A stretch of 64,000 nucleotides of DNA from Prionace glauca (Eukaryota > Chordata > Chondrichthyes > Carcharhiniformes > Carcharhinidae): assembly GCA_037974335.1 (NCBI GenBank), contig CM075760.1, forward strand, positions 23,793,538-23,857,537, written 5' to 3'. Each line of letters opens with the position of its first letter. The first letter of the stretch is position 1. Made by a program: the position numbers and the translations under genes. Shown here piece by piece: positions 1-11,457 of the stretch. The notes under the pieces were generated by a model. That model saw only the letters and a program-made list of their open reading frames with translations, was not told the origin of the DNA and searched no databases.

Positions 1-99
1 AATCCTTCAATCTTTCATTCATTAGATTTGAAAATTGAACACATTGTAATGATATTAAAAACTTGCCAACTGGCTTCAGCTTTCTGCCACAAGATTTAT

Positions 100-580
100 T
101 TGACATATACTTTTATAATTGATTAATCTGGTGACCAGAACTGTGCTCAGTTCTCTAGCTTGCTCTGATTAGCATTTTATAAATATAAACAGAATACGTT
201 GGGTCTGGAGCATCTGTGTGGAGAAACAGAGTTAATCTTTTGGATCTAAATGTCCAGCCTCCTTCATGGATGTCTGGATGTTGACTCCAAATTCTCTCTG
301 ATCCTCTGTAATTCTCAGCATCATCCCCTTTATTGTTCATTCCCTTGTCTTGTCTAATGTCCCAAATTCATTCTCCCTCACTGCTCCAGATCGAATTCCA
401 TGTGCCATTTTTCTGCCCATCTGACCAGCCCACTGATATCTTCCTGCAGTCCACGGCTTTCTTCTGGATTGTTAAACACAAATACAATTGTTGTATCATC
501 TGCAAACTGAATCATGAACCTTACATTTAAGTCTAAGTTATTGATATATACCACAAAACTGTGGAACCTCATTGGTAACC
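100..580 (-). mobile_element. CR1-like LINE relic, reverse transcriptase fragment
   Basis: Reading the minus strand, 378-572 encodes a reverse-transcriptase palm fragment with the catalytic FADDT motif followed by the W-KWHMEF region typical of CR1-group non-LTR retrotransposons. Lower identity sequence continues to about 100. It is old and has no long open frame. The same relic occurs in the opposite orientation at 10720-11215, just 3' of ZNF-C, so it was already beside the ancestral zinc-finger gene before that gene was duplicated. Confidence 0.7.
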
Positions 581-589
581 AGACACCAT

Positions 590-1738
590 TCAGTCCTGGA
601 TGTGATTAACAGCAGCAATAACAGCAGAATCCAACCCCTGCTGTCGTCTGTGAACTTGCTGATGTTTCAGCAGGTTGCTTGACTGAGCGAATCCCTTCCC
701 ACACATGGAACAGTTGAACGGTCTTTCCCCAGTGTGAACTCGCTGGTGTTTCAGAAGATTCTGCTTACTTTTAAATCTCTTCTCACAATCAGAACATTCA
801 AAAGGTCTCTGATCAGTGTGAACAAATTGGTGTGCAGTCAGGTGGGATGACTGAGTGAATCTCTTGCCGCACAGGAGGCAAGTGTAAGGTCTCTCTCCAG
901 TGTGAACTCGCCGGTGTATCAGAAGGTCGGATGTGTCAATGAATTCCTGACAACACACAGGGCAGGTGAACGGCCTCTCCCCAGTGTGAACTCGACGGTG
1001 TCTCAGAAGGTGGGCTAATCGAGTGAATCCCTTCCCACAGAGAGAACAGGTGAATGGCCTCTCCCCAGTGTGAGTGTGCTGGTGTTTCAGAAGATCCTTT
1101 TTGCTTTTAAATGTTTTCTCACATTCAGAACAATTGATTGGTCTCTGATCAGTGTGAACAAATCGGTGTTTCAGGAGCTGCGATGAACAAGTGAATCCCT
1201 TTCCACACACGGGGCAGATGAACGGCCTCTCCCCAGTGTGAGTGCGTTGGTGAATCAATAAATCCTTTCTGCTTTTAAAGTTCTTCTCACAGTCAGAACA
1301 TTTAAATGGTCTCTGATCAGTGTGAACACTTTGGTGTGTCAGGAGGTGGGAAGACTGAGTGAATCCCTTCCCACACATGTTGCAGATGAACGGCCTCTCC
1401 CCAGTGTGAGTGCGTTGGTGAATCAATAAATCCTTTCTGCTTTTAAAGCTCTTCTCACAATCAGAACATTTAAATGGTCTCTGATCAGAGTGAACCTGGT
1501 GGTGATTCCGGAGGTTTGATAAGGCATTAAATCCCTTCCCACACTGAAGACAGGTGAATGGCCTCTCACCAGTATGGACGTGCTGGTGTGTGTACAGGCT
1601 GGATGCCTGAGTGAATCCCTTCCCACACACAGAGCAGGTGAATGGTCTCTCCCCAGTGTGAATACGTCGATGGGTTTCCAATTCAGATGGGTAATTGAAT
1701 CCCGTCCCACAGTCCGCACATTTCCATGGTTTCTCCAT
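590..1738 (-). CDS. ZNF-A: C2H2 zinc-finger protein, 13 fingers
   Basis: A 382-residue open frame starts at a good ATG (1738) and consists almost wholly of 13 tandem C2H2 fingers, each C-X2-C-X12-H-X3-H, joined by TGERPF or TDQRPF linkers; the protein ends with a short tail after the last His. Such proteins bind DNA in the nucleus, usually as transcription regulators. No KRAB, BTB or SCAN domain is visible, as is common in fish finger genes. Fingers 4, 6, 8 and 12 share a K-S-x-x-x-L-L recognition helix and alternate with other fingers, so part of the array grew by duplicating a two-finger unit. ZNF-B lies head to head across an inverted-repeat promoter. A minus-strand AATAAA is present near 330. 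Targets cannot be read from sequence. Confidence 0.9.
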   Translation of the reverse strand: MEKPWKCADCGTGFNYPSELETHRRIHTGERPFTCSVCGKGFTQASSLYTHQHVHTGERPFTCLQCGKGFNALSNLRNHHQVHSDQRPFKCSDCEKSFKSRKDLLIHQRTHTGERPFICNMCGKGFTQSSHLLTHQSVHTDQRPFKCSDCEKNFKSRKDLLIHQRTHTGERPFICPVCGKGFTCSSQLLKHRFVHTDQRPINCSECEKTFKSKKDLLKHQHTHTGERPFTCSLCGKGFTRLAHLLRHRRVHTGERPFTCPVCCQEFIDTSDLLIHRRVHTGERPYTCLLCGKRFTQSSHLTAHQFVHTDQRPFECSDCEKRFKSKQNLLKHQRVHTGERPFNCSMCGKGFAQSSNLLKHQQVHRRQQGLDSAVIAAVNHIQD

Positions 1739-1784
1739 TATTATTGACAGGCTATTGGGCGTAGGTGGAATGCAGATCTGAGCT

Positions 1785-1870
1785 CACTATCAGATCAGCC
1801 ATGATGTCATTAAATGGTGGAACTGGCCTGTGGGGCCGAATGGCCTATTGCTGCTCCTTGTTCACATGGT
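1785..1870 (+). repeat. CR1-type LINE 3' tail fragment
   Basis: The sequence matches the 3' tail seen in the complete LINE copies here (GATCAGCCATGAT, then a GGCCGAATGGCC-type segment and TGCTCC). Only the tail is present. It lies directly upstream of the ZNF-A start codon. Confidence 0.6.
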
Positions 1871-1924
1871 GCAGGTGTCCTCATGACTTGCCAGGTTATA
1901 CAATCAGTTGAAACCAGGTTCACA

Positions 1925-2015
1925 CAAAGAACGCGAGTACAGTGTCTAGCTGATGTAAATGTGTTTTTTTTCACACTGTGTAACTGGTTAAAGTTCTGTT
2001 CCAGCTGTGGAAAAA
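1925..2015 (-). pseudogene. Degenerate single C2H2 finger module upstream of ZNF-A
   Basis: On the minus strand this block encodes a decayed finger with the core N-F-N-Q-L-H-S and a damaged Cys pair. Two related blocks occur near 12885-12965 and 62650-62740, each followed on the plus strand by similar flanking sequence (TTTCCAGTCACA). It was probably part of an ancestral longer finger array or an upstream exon. Confidence 0.5.
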
Positions 2016-2805
2016 TAACAGATGTCTGTGTCTCGGGGCTTTTCCAGTCACAATGATGTTGAATAATTTCCCAAAGACAAAATAGGCAAACATTTCTCCT
2101 TCCACATTCATAAGCCTTTGATATTCAGATTCTGAAGAATTGTGTGACAGTGTCAGATCTCAAGACGTTTGGTTTGAATCGCCCGTCTGCAGATATTCTG
2201 GAAAAGGAGTTTACATTGAATTACTTTGAATATACAAGACACAAATAAACCATTCAGTTTAATGCTTTATATATGACACAGCTTCTCCCATCCCATATAC
2301 CTCATCACAGCCTTTCAGTTGATTTTTCTATTTCTTTTTCTCTTGTGCGCTTCTCCCATTTCCTTTTGAAACAATCTCAGCACTTTCCTCAACTCATTTC
2401 TGTGGTAATTCTCAACCTGTGAGTGAACAAATTTGTCCTTATTGCCTTCCTGGATTTATTAGTAACTATCTAGTATTTATGACTCTTTGTTTATTGATTG
2501 CTCCTCTTTTTAGATTCTGTCACAAGTGGAAGCATTCTTTCCACATTTCCCCTGTTCAAGGCTCTGGTAATTATAAAGACTTGTATCAGGTCACTGCTCT
2601 ACAGAAAAAAAACTTCAATCCATTTAATTTTTCCTGAAAGCTGTAATCTCTGTTTACAAAAACCATCACAACCAATGCAGAATATAAATTAGAGAGAGAC
2701 AAATATTTCTATTTGGGTTGAGTTTTCTGTGTAAATCGTCAACTTGTATGTAAAAAGTTTTAAAAATCAGCCCACAATAGAAACGCTGAACAGACAATTC
2801 TCTTT

Positions 2806-3186
2806 CCTCCACTCCCAGTTTTCTCCCTCCCTCTCCTCTGTCTGGGTTCAGTTCTCCAGCTCCTGTCTGCAGACTGGGTCTTACTGGGGATGTTGGGGCC
2901 TCCAGCGGGTGTTTGTAAATCCTCCCCGCTCACCTCCCAGGGTTTCCTTCCTTCCCAGAGATCAGAGTCCGCATTGATTTGAGGCCAAAGTGTAACCTCT
3001 TATTTACTGACCCCCTCCCCCATCCTCTGATGTGAACCATCCTCCAGTGGCTGAGCCAGGATGGGGCCGTTAACCTGGGTCTGTTCCCGGGAGGGAGAAG
3101 CCCCGCAGCTGCAAACCAGGGAGCTGACAATGATTCTGAAGGGTTTGCGGATCCACAAAGTGTTTCCAGACCCTCCCCAATATCCA
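2806..3186. repeat. Left arm of inverted repeat around the ZNF-A/ZNF-B promoter
   Basis: This ~380-bp block is the near-perfect reverse complement of 3466-3866. Reading inward, both arms carry the same order of marks: the TCTCCAGCTCCTGTCTGCAG region, the CCTCCAGCGG region, a GGAAGGAAGG tract, the CCATCCTCCAGTG block, ATGGGGCCGTTAACCTGG, and a stretch ending in GGATCCACAAAGTG. Each arm probably holds the 5' untranslated exon of one divergent gene. Short frames inside the arms are not credible proteins. Confidence 0.85.
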
Positions 3187-3465
3187 GCCGCCGTTTCCAG
3201 TGCCTCCCCCTCCGCTGCTGCAAAGTTTGCTCCGCATTCACCGGGTTTCTTCTGAGTGTTGGTCTCCAGCTCCGCCCCTCATTCACTCCGATTGGTTGGA
3301 GGACCAGCCGCTCCCGCTCCGTACTCCAGCCCCGCCCCCTCTTCCTATTGGCCCAGAGCTGCCGTCAATCAGTTCCCGGGCATTGTGATGTGGAGCATGC
3401 GCAGTGTCACTGCTGTCCTTGGCGCTTGTTCGTCCCGGAGAAGCGGAGTCAGCGTTAGGCGGTGG
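3187..3465. promoter_or_regulatory. Bidirectional CpG promoter of ZNF-A and ZNF-B
   Basis: This GC-rich spacer between the inverted-repeat arms holds ATTGG (inverted CCAAT) boxes at 3291-3295 and 3347-3351, GC-box sequences (CCGCCCC) near 3272 and 3331, and an NRF-1-like GCATGCGCA at 3395-3403. No TATA box is seen. The position between two divergent genes and these motifs indicate a TATA-less housekeeping-type promoter firing both ways. Confidence 0.7.
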
Positions 3466-3866
3466 CTGGGCGGGTCTGGAAACACTTTGTGGATCCGCAA
3501 ACCCTTCAGAATCATTGTCAGCTCCCTGGTTTGCAGCTTCGGCGCTTCTCCCTCCCGGGAACAGGCCCAGGTTAACGGCCCCATCCTGGCTCAGACACTG
3601 GAGGATGGTTCACATCAGAGGATGGGGGAGGGGGACAGTAAATAAGAGGTTACACTTTGGCCTCAAATCAATGAGGACTCTGATCTCTGGGAAGGAAGGA
3701 AACCCTGGGAGGTGGGCGGGGGGGATTCACAAACATCCGCTGGAGGCCCCAACACCCCAATAAGACCCATTGGTTTTATTGTCAGTCTGCAGACAGGAGC
3801 TGGAGAACTGAACCCAGACAGAGGAGAGGGAGGGAGAAAACTGGGAGTGGAGGAAAGAAATGGTGA
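3466..3866. repeat. Right arm of inverted repeat around the ZNF-A/ZNF-B promoter
   Basis: Reverse-complement partner of 2806-3186. It differs by scattered substitutions and by a small extra segment near 3764-3780 (CCATTGGTTTTATTGTC). A further direct copy of its distal part lies at 6841-6953. Confidence 0.85.
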
Positions 3867-3894
3867 GATGGATTTGGATTTCAACCCAAGGAGC

Positions 3895-3921
3895 GGGGGG
3901 GGGGGGGGGGGGGGGGGGGGG
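3895..3921. repeat. 27-base G homopolymer
   Basis: An uninterrupted run of 27 G residues lies between the promoter arm and the ZNF-B coding exon, about 65 bp upstream of the likely splice acceptor. It could form a G-quadruplex in DNA or pre-mRNA and is prone to assembly-length error. Confidence 0.95.
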
Positions 3922-4087
3922 AGTGTTTGACAGGGATTTACACTTTTTACAGTTCTTTCACACTTGTTTCCTGTTCCATTTCACAGGGATTCGATGGAGA
4001 GATTTGCAGTCAGAAATTTTAAACCGAATTTCATGAAACGACAGATTGCTTGATTTATTCTCACCTGACTGTCATCAGAATTTGAAC

Positions 4088-4705
4088 ATGGAGCCAAATA
4101 GCACCACTCACACGAGCGAGAAACCGTACACCTGTTCTGTTTGTGGACGAGGCTTTAGCCATTCATCTGGCTTGTCCAGACACAAACGCAGTCACAGCAT
4201 GGGGAAACCATGGAAATGTGGGGAATGTGAGAAGAAATTCAATTACCCATCGGAGCTGGAAACTCATCAATGCAGTCACACTGGTGAGAAGCCATTCTCA
4301 TGCTCCGTGTGTGGGAGGGGATTCACTGCATTATTCATCCTCCAGTCACACCAGCGAATTCACACACAAGAGAAGCCATTCAGCTGCACATTCTGTGGAA
4401 AGAAGTTCAGGCAATTGTTTGCCCTCACTGTCCACCAGCGAGGTCACACTGGGGAGAGACCATTCACCTGCTCCCTGTGTGGGAATGGATTCACTCAATC
4501 ATCTCAACTGTTGATACACCATCGAGTTCACACTGGTGAAAGGCCATTCACTTGTTCTGTGTGTGAGAAGAGATTTGCTCAGTCGGCTGCCTTGATGACA
4601 TACCAGCGAGTTCACACTGGTGAGAGGCCATTCAGTTGCTCTGAGTGTGGGAAGAGGTTCATTCAGTTAGCCAACCTGCTGACACATGGACGAGTTCACA
4701 AGTGA
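4088..4705 (+). CDS. ZNF-B: C2H2 zinc-finger protein, 7 fingers
   Basis: The likely start is the ATG at 4088; the open frame extends upstream only by non-ATG codons to a probable intron acceptor (TTTCACAG, exon from 3987). The 205-residue product has seven C2H2 fingers with TGERPF/TGEKPF-type linkers and ends three bases after the final HK. Finger 6 has Tyr where the first zinc-binding His belongs, so it probably binds zinc poorly. The second finger has the WKC-x2-C opening that marks finger 1 of the other local genes, so here one extra finger precedes it. It diverges from ZNF-A across the inverted-repeat promoter. An AATAAA lies 76 bp after the stop. It is short for the family, yet the frame is clean. 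Confidence 0.85.
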   Translation: MEPNSTTHTSEKPYTCSVCGRGFSHSSGLSRHKRSHSMGKPWKCGECEKKFNYPSELETHQCSHTGEKPFSCSVCGRGFTALFILQSHQRIHTQEKPFSCTFCGKKFRQLFALTVHQRGHTGERPFTCSLCGNGFTQSSQLLIHHRVHTGERPFTCSVCEKRFAQSAALMTYQRVHTGERPFSCSECGKRFIQLANLLTHGRVHK

Positions 4706-4780
4706 CTGCAGAAGTAATGCTGCTGTTAATCACACTGAACCATGCTCATTCTGATCATTTGAGTTTGTTTATTTATATAT

Positions 4781-4786
4781 AATAAA
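4781..4786 (+). other. Polyadenylation signal AATAAA of ZNF-B
   Basis: AATAAA lies 76 bp downstream of the ZNF-B stop, just before the LINE that begins near 4835. The gene would therefore end before the transposon. Confidence 0.5.
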
Positions 4787-4834
4787 AATCTCATGTACAT
4801 GAGACATAGATGTAAATCATATATAAATATATAA

Positions 4835-6660
4835 AAAGGAAGAGGCTGGCTAGGGTGAACGTTGGTCCTTTAGAGGATGAGAAAGGGGACCTAGTGGTAG
4901 GGGATGGGGATATGGCTCAGGTATTGAATAACTTTTTTGTTTCCATCTTCACGGAGGAGGACATGAATAATTTGCCGGGTGTTAGCGATGGAAAGGTGGT
5001 AGGACTGGAGGGTCTTAATGATATTACTGTTACTAGAGAGGCGGTGCTTGACAGACTGGAGGGGCTGATTGTGGACAAGTCCCTAGGACCGGATGGAATG
5101 CATCCGAGGGTTCTGAAAGAAATGGCGGAGGTTATAGTGGATGCATTGGTGGTTATTTTCCAGACGTCGCTGGATTCCAGGGAAGTGCCGGAAGATTGGA
5201 AAACGGTTAAGGTTACGCCATTGTTTAAGAAGGGTGTCAGGCAAAAGGCAGGGAATTATAAGCTGGTTAGTTTAACATCTGTGGTAGGTAAAATGTTAGA
5301 ATCCGTCATTAAAGAGGAAATTGCGAGGCATCTTGAAGGGAATTGCTTGATAGAGCAGACGCAGCACGGTTTCATTAAAGGGAAGTCGTGTCTGACAAAT
5401 TTACTGGAGTTCTATGAGGATGTATCTAGGACGGTGGATAGTGGAGAGCCGGTGGATGTGGTTTTTCTGGATTTTCAGAAGGCGTTTGACAAAGTACCTC
5501 ATAAGAGGTTATTGCAGAAGGTCAGGGGACTTGGAGTTGGGGGTAGGGTGTTAGCGTGGATAGAGGATTGGTTGTCAAATAGGAGGCAGAGAGTGGGGGT
5601 CAACGGGTGCTATTCGGATTGGCGGATGGTGACTAGTGGAGTGCCCCAGGGGTCGGTGCTGGGGCCTCAGCTTTTTACCATTTATATAGATGATCTGGAG
5701 GAGGGAACCGAGGGTAGGGTGTCGAAATTTGCAGATGACACCAAGATTGGGGGAACGGCAAATTGTGCGGAGGGTGTGGAGAGTCTGCAGAAGGATCCAG
5801 ATAGGCTGGGCGATTGGGCCACGAAATGGCAAATGGAATTTAATGTTGGCAAGTCTGAGGTGGTCCACTTTGGAAGGAAGAATGGTAGGAAGGACTATTA
5901 CTTACGTGGCGAAAAACTGCACCAGGCGACGGTGCAGATGGACCTCGGGGTCCTTGTGCATGAGTCGCAAAAACCCAGCTTGCAGGTGCAGCAGGTTGTC
6001 AGGAAGGCGAATGGGATGCTGGCCTTCATAGCGAAGGGGATTGAATATAAAAGTAGGGAGGTCTTGCTGCAGCTGTATAGGGCATTGGTGAGGCCGCAGC
6101 TCGAGTACTGTGTGCAGTTTTGGGCGCCGCACCTGCGCAAAGATATTTTGGCCTTGGAGGGAGTGCAGAGGAGGTTTACTAGGCTGATACCGGAGTTGAG
6201 GGGGTTGAGCTATGAGGAGAGGCTGAATGAACTAGGCTTGTACTCGTTGGAGTTTAGAAGAATGAGGGGAGATCTCATTGAGACGTATAAGATGATGAAT
6301 GGGATGGATAGGATAGAGGTGGAGAGACTCTTCCCGCTCAAAAAAGACAGTAGGACTAGGGGGCACAGCCTCAAGATAAAGGGGGGGGTGTGTTTTAGAA
6401 TAGAGTTGAGGAGGAACTTCTTCACTCAAAGGGTGGTGAATCTCTGGAATTCTCTACCCGTTGAAGTGGTGGAGGCTGCCTCGCTAAATATTTTCAAGAA
6501 GCGGGTTGATGGGTTTTTGATAAGAGAGAGGATTAAGGGTTATGGGGAGAGGGCCGGAAAGTGGAACTGAGCCACGACAGATCAGCCATGATCTTATTGA
6601 ATGGCGGGCAGGCTCGAAGGGCCAGATGGCCGACTCCTGCTCCTATTTCTTATGTTCTTA
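4835..6660 (+). mobile_element. CR1-group LINE, 5'-truncated, RT frame open
   Basis: A single frame of about 571 codons (4855-6570) covers the reverse transcriptase and C-terminal domain: a SLGPDGMHPRVLKEM block, FLDFQKAFDKVPH, GVPQGSVLGPQLF, and the catalytic FADDT motif near residue 292. The apurinic endonuclease domain is missing, so this copy is 5'-truncated. The 3' end is a tail of GATCAGCCATGATCTTATTGA type ending in a short TTCTTATGTTCTTA repeat, as in CR1 elements. Four other copies of the same subfamily occur here (8284, 22192, 44323, 49852), all very similar, so the family was active recently. The frame is not a host gene. Confidence 0.92.
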
Positions 6661-6840
6661 TATACACATACCTAGAGATATACATGGTGGCATTGTGGTA
6701 ATGCCACTGGAACAATAATCCGAAGGCCCAGACTAATTCTCTGGTGCCATGGGTTCAAATCCCACAATCAAAAGTGGCAGAATTTCAATTCAGTTACTAA
6801 ATCTGGAATATAAAACTAGTCCATTTAACAGCTATTGATC

Positions 6841-6953
6841 TTGTTGTCAGTCTGCAAACAGGAGCCTGGAGAACTGAACCCAGACAGAAGAGAGGGAGGG
6901 AGAAAACAGAGTGTAGGAAAGAAATGGTGAGATCGGTTTAGATTTCAGCCCAG
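6841..6953 (+). repeat. Third copy of the ZNF 5'-exon flank
   Basis: This segment matches the distal part of the right promoter arm (from about 3778): the same GTCAGTCTGC, GAACTGAACCCAGACAGA and GGAAAGAAATGGTGAGAT marks in the same orientation as ZNF-B. It probably marks the 5' end of the ZNF-C locus, whose fingers now start at 9893 beyond inserted LINEs. Confidence 0.7.
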
Positions 6954-6999
6954 GAAGGAGGGAAAGGCTGTGGGATGGGGATTTATAGATGTGGGGGAA

Positions 7000-7434
7000 C
7001 ACAGAGAGCAAAACATGTTCCATATGTCTGAGCTGGATTGATCTCTAATGAATCATTTTAAAATCCCAAATGCATGTAAGTTCCTTTTGAATGGCTTTCC
7101 TTCTCCCTGTCTCCTCCATCCTCACCTCCAACAAGTGTGAGGAGGACATGGAGCTTTTTCATCACTAAGATTGAGACAATCCCTTCAGCTGCCTCTGCTG
7201 CTTTCCTTCCTTCCACCAACTCACCAAGACAGATTCTGTTTAAAACTCCCCCTTGTCTGAAACCTGAACCCACATCTCACTCAAGATAAATCCAGATCAG
7301 ACATATGGAACATCTTTATCTTGTTTCTTTCCTATCTCTGCTGTTGCCCTCTCAGGTCTCATCTTATCCATAAGACCCATCTCCTGCACCATCAACTGTA
7401 TTCCCTGTAAACTACCGAAGAACGTACACAAATA
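7000..7434. other. Gap: no gene recognised
   Basis: Unique-looking sequence between the third promoter-arm copy and the next LINE. The short minus frame at 7058-7273 has no recognisable domain. Confidence 0.5.
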
Positions 7435-8072
7435 TGAACAGAGGAATTTGGAGCAGGCCACTCAGCCCATCAAATACATTGCACAATTCTGTAACATCAT
7501 TATTGATCTGATTGCAGCCTCAACCCGACTTTCCTCTTTAACCCCTAAAACTCTCGATTCCCTTGTCAATCAAGCATCTATTTAACTCAACCTTTCAAAA
7601 TATTCAGTAACTGTGCCTTCACTGCTCTCCAGGGAAGAGGATTCCACAGAGTAATGACTCTCAGAGGAAACATTTCTCCTCCTCTCTATCTTAAATTCTG
7701 GACCCAGTGTTTTTAGCCTAACGCCCCAAGTCCTTGTCTCTTATGAAGGGGAAGACACCTCCTGAGCATATACACTGTCAAGTCCCCTCACGATCTTAAA
7801 CATTTCAATAAGATTGACTCATTCTTCTGAACTTCAATAGATACAAGCCCAATCTGTCTCATATTTCCTCTGACACACTCCCTCATCCCAGAAATCAGTC
7901 GATTGAACTATCTCCTAACTATGTTTCTAATATAACTATATCCTATCATAAGTAAGGACATCAAAACTGTACAGTATTCCAGATGTGGCCTTGCCAACAC
8001 CCTCTACAACTGGTAGTATAACATCCCTGTTTTCACATCCTGTTCCCCTTGCAATAAAGAACACTTGTTAAT
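7435..8072 (-). mobile_element. Old CR1-like LINE fragment
   Basis: Read on the minus strand this is the 3' half of a diverged CR1-group element (QLEYC/FxRLI-type C-terminal region and a tail with GGGCTGAGTGGCC). It is heavily mutated and abuts a second, plus-strand LINE. Confidence 0.65.
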
Positions 8073-9885
8073 CATGTGGAGACGGGGGATCCCAGAGGAC
8101 TGGAAAGTAGCTAATGTGACACTGCTGTTTAGGAAGGGAGTGAGGCAGCAGATGGAAAATTATAGGATGGTTAGCCTAACTTCGGTCATTGACAAGATTT
8201 TAGAGTCAATTATTAATGATGAGATCATGGAGCACTTGGAAGTGCCTGATAAGATAGGACTGAGTGAGCACGGCTTCGTCAATAAGAACATAAGAAATAG
8301 GAGCAGGAGTAGGCCATCTAGCCCCTCGAGCCTGCCCCGCCATTCAATAAGATCATGGCTGATCTGTCGTGTCTCAGTTCCACATTCCCGCCCTCTCCCC
8401 ATAACCCTTAATCCCCTCTCTTATCAAAAACCCATCAACCCGCGTCTTAAAAATATTTAGCGAGGCAGCCTCCACCACTTCAACGGGCAGAGAATTCCAG
8501 AGATTCACCACCCTTTGAGTGAAGAAATTCCTCCTCAACTCCGTTCTAAACCGCCCCCCCCCCCCTTTATCTTGAGGCTGTGCCCCCTAGTCCTACTATC
8601 CTTTCTGAGCGGGAACAGCCTCTCCACCTCTATCCTATCCATCCCATTCATTATCTTATACGTCTCAATGAGATCTCCCCTCATTCTTCTAAACTCTAAT
8701 GAGCACAAGCCTAGTTTATTCAGCCTCTCATAGCTCAAACCCCTCAACTCCGGTATCAGCCGAATAGACCTCCTCTGCACTCCCTCCAAGGCCAAAATAT
8801 CCTTGCGTAAGTACAGCGCCCAAATCTGCACACAGTACTCCAGCTGCGGCCTCACCAATGCCCTATACAGCCGCAGCAAGGGGGAGTCATGTCTGACAGA
8901 TCTGTTCTGAGTTCTTTGAGGAGGTAACAAGGAAGTTCGATAAAGGAGAACGAGTGGATGTTATTTACCTAGATTTCCAGAAAGCCTTTGACAAGGTGCT
9001 GCAAAGGAGACTGTTAAATAAATTAAGAGTCCATGGTGTTAAGTGTAAGATCCTGGCATGGATAAAGGATTGGTTGACTGGCAGAGGCAGAGAGTGAAGA
9101 TAAAGGGGTCTTTTTCAGTATGGCAGCTGGTGACTAGTGGTGTGCCTCAGGTTGATGCTGGGACCACATTTTTTCACAATATAACAATTTGAAATCACTG
9201 TGACTAAGTTTGCAAATGATACAAAGATATGTAGAGGGATAGGTAGTATTGAGGAAGCAGGGCATGGCAGAACAACTTGGATGAGTTTCGAGAGTGGGCA
9301 AAGAAGTGGCTGATGGATTACAATGTGGAAAAGTGTGAGGTTATTTACTTTGGAAGGATGAATGGAGACTTTTCTAAACCGGGAAATGCTTAGGAAATCA
9401 GAAGCACAAAGGGATTTGGGAGTTTTGTTCAAGATTCTCTTTCGGTTAGCATGCAGTTTCAGTCGGCAGTTAGGAAGGTAAATGCAATATTAGCATTCAT
9501 GTTGAGAATGTTAGAATTCAAGAGCAGGGATGTACTTCTGAGGCTGTGTAAAGCTCTGGTCAGACCCCATTTGGAGTATTGTGAGCACTTTTGGTCCCCA
9601 TATCTAAGGAAGGATGTGCTGGTCTTGGAAAGGGTCCAGAGGAGGTTCACAAGAATGATCCCTGGAATGAAGAGCTTATCGTATGAGGTAGAGTTGAGAA
9701 GGATGAGGGGAGGTCTTACTGAAACTAACAGGTACTGCGAGGCCTGGATAGAGTGGATGCAGAAAGGATGCTTCATTCGTAGGAAAAACTAGAACCAGAG
9801 GGCACCATCTCAGAATAAAGAGATGATCCTTTAAAACAAAGATGAAGAGGAATTTTTTCAGCCAGAGAGTGGTGAATCTGTGAAC
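8073..9885 (+). mobile_element. Old CR1-like LINE, split by a younger LINE
   Basis: Plus-strand reverse-transcriptase remains appear on both sides of an insertion: a WKVANVTLLFRKGVRQ block at 8100-8160 before it, and an FDKGERVDVIYLDFQKAFDK-like block, RTTWMS region and PHLEYCEHFWSPYLRKD region after it. The element resumes at 8881 exactly where it was interrupted (...GGCTTCGTCAA / GGGGAGTCATGTCTGAC). Many frame breaks show it is old. It runs into the finger remains of ZNF-C at about 9890. Confidence 0.8.
8284..8880 (-). mobile_element. Young CR1-group LINE nested in an older LINE
   Basis: A minus-strand, 5'-truncated copy of the young LINE subfamily begins with its 3' tail (AAGAACATAAGAAATAGG) and ends inside the C-terminal region (reading LYRALVRPQLEYCVQIW on the minus strand). 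It sits inside the plus-strand LINE 8073-9885. Confidence 0.88.
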
Positions 9886-9892
9886 TCTTTGT

Positions 9893-10701
<809 letters not shown>

Positions 10702-10719
10702 ATGATGCCGACATGCCTG

Positions 10720-11215
10720 TTTCCAGTGATGTTCCACAGTTTTCTCTTATGTGTCAATAATTTAGACTTAACTGTATGGAAAATGATTACTAAGTTTGTA
10801 TGATACAAAAGTTGCTGACATGGTTGACAATGAGGAATAATTGTGGACAGCAGGAAGATACTAATGGACTGGGGGGGTGGGGTTAGTCGACACAAAATTA
10901 GCAAGTAGAATTCAATCTGGATCAATGAGAGAGATTGAACTTGGGAGAGTAAACAAGACAAGGGAATGAACAATACATGGGATGATGTTGAGAATTTTAT
11001 AGAGGAACTTTGGAGTGCATATCCACTGATTCCTGAAAATGGTTGCATATGAGATCAGATGGTCAAGAAAGCATTTGGGACACTTCCCTGTCTGAGGCCT
11101 GGAATGAAAGAGCAGGGAGATTATGTTAGGACTTGATAAAAGATGAGTTCGAACATAGCTGAGTACTGAGCACAGTTCCGGTCACTGCATCATCTAACTA
11201 TAAAGTAAGACATGA
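10720..11215 (+). mobile_element. LINE relic shared with the ZNF-A flank
   Basis: Plus-strand relic homologous to 100-580 read in reverse: shared TCAATAATTTAGACTTA, GAACAATACATGGGATGA-like and GAGTACTGAGCACAGTTC segments. It supports a duplication unit that included gene plus 3' flank. Confidence 0.7.
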
Positions 11216-11379
11216 TTCATTAATTTGTATCAAACTGATAATTTATCAGAGTGCAATCAATGTTTAATTGATCAAATCTAGGAGATAAATAATTATAAGG
11301 TGACTTCAGGAAAATGGAAAAGGCTGATTAGTGACTGGCTGAAAAATCTTTATTTATTTTAGTCTTGAGTTTACTTTTC

Positions 11380-11445
11380 ATAGAACCCCTACAGTGCAGG
11401 AGGAGGCATTCAGCCCATCAAGTCTGCACTGACTCTCAGATAGAG
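11380..11445 (-). repeat. HE1-type SINE tail fragment
   Basis: CCCTACAGTGCAGGAGGAGG followed by CCCATCAAGTCTGCACTGAC is the reverse complement of the 3' end of the SINE copies at 33560, 47258 and 53503. Confidence 0.6.
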
Positions 11446-11457
11446 TCTCTAGAGAAG

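Noticed and set aside
3061-3763. Short frames in the promoter arms that look alike on both strands
   Set aside because: They mirror each other only because the arms are inverted repeats; they probably lie in 5' UTR exons or are untranslated.
4046-4087. Upstream start for ZNF-B
   Set aside because: The frame is open back to 4046 but begins at TTG; the first ATG in frame is 4088.
5575-6425. Minus frames over the LINE at 4835-6660 and over its sister copies
   Set aside because: They are antisense shadows of the reverse-transcriptase frame and recur in each copy for that reason.
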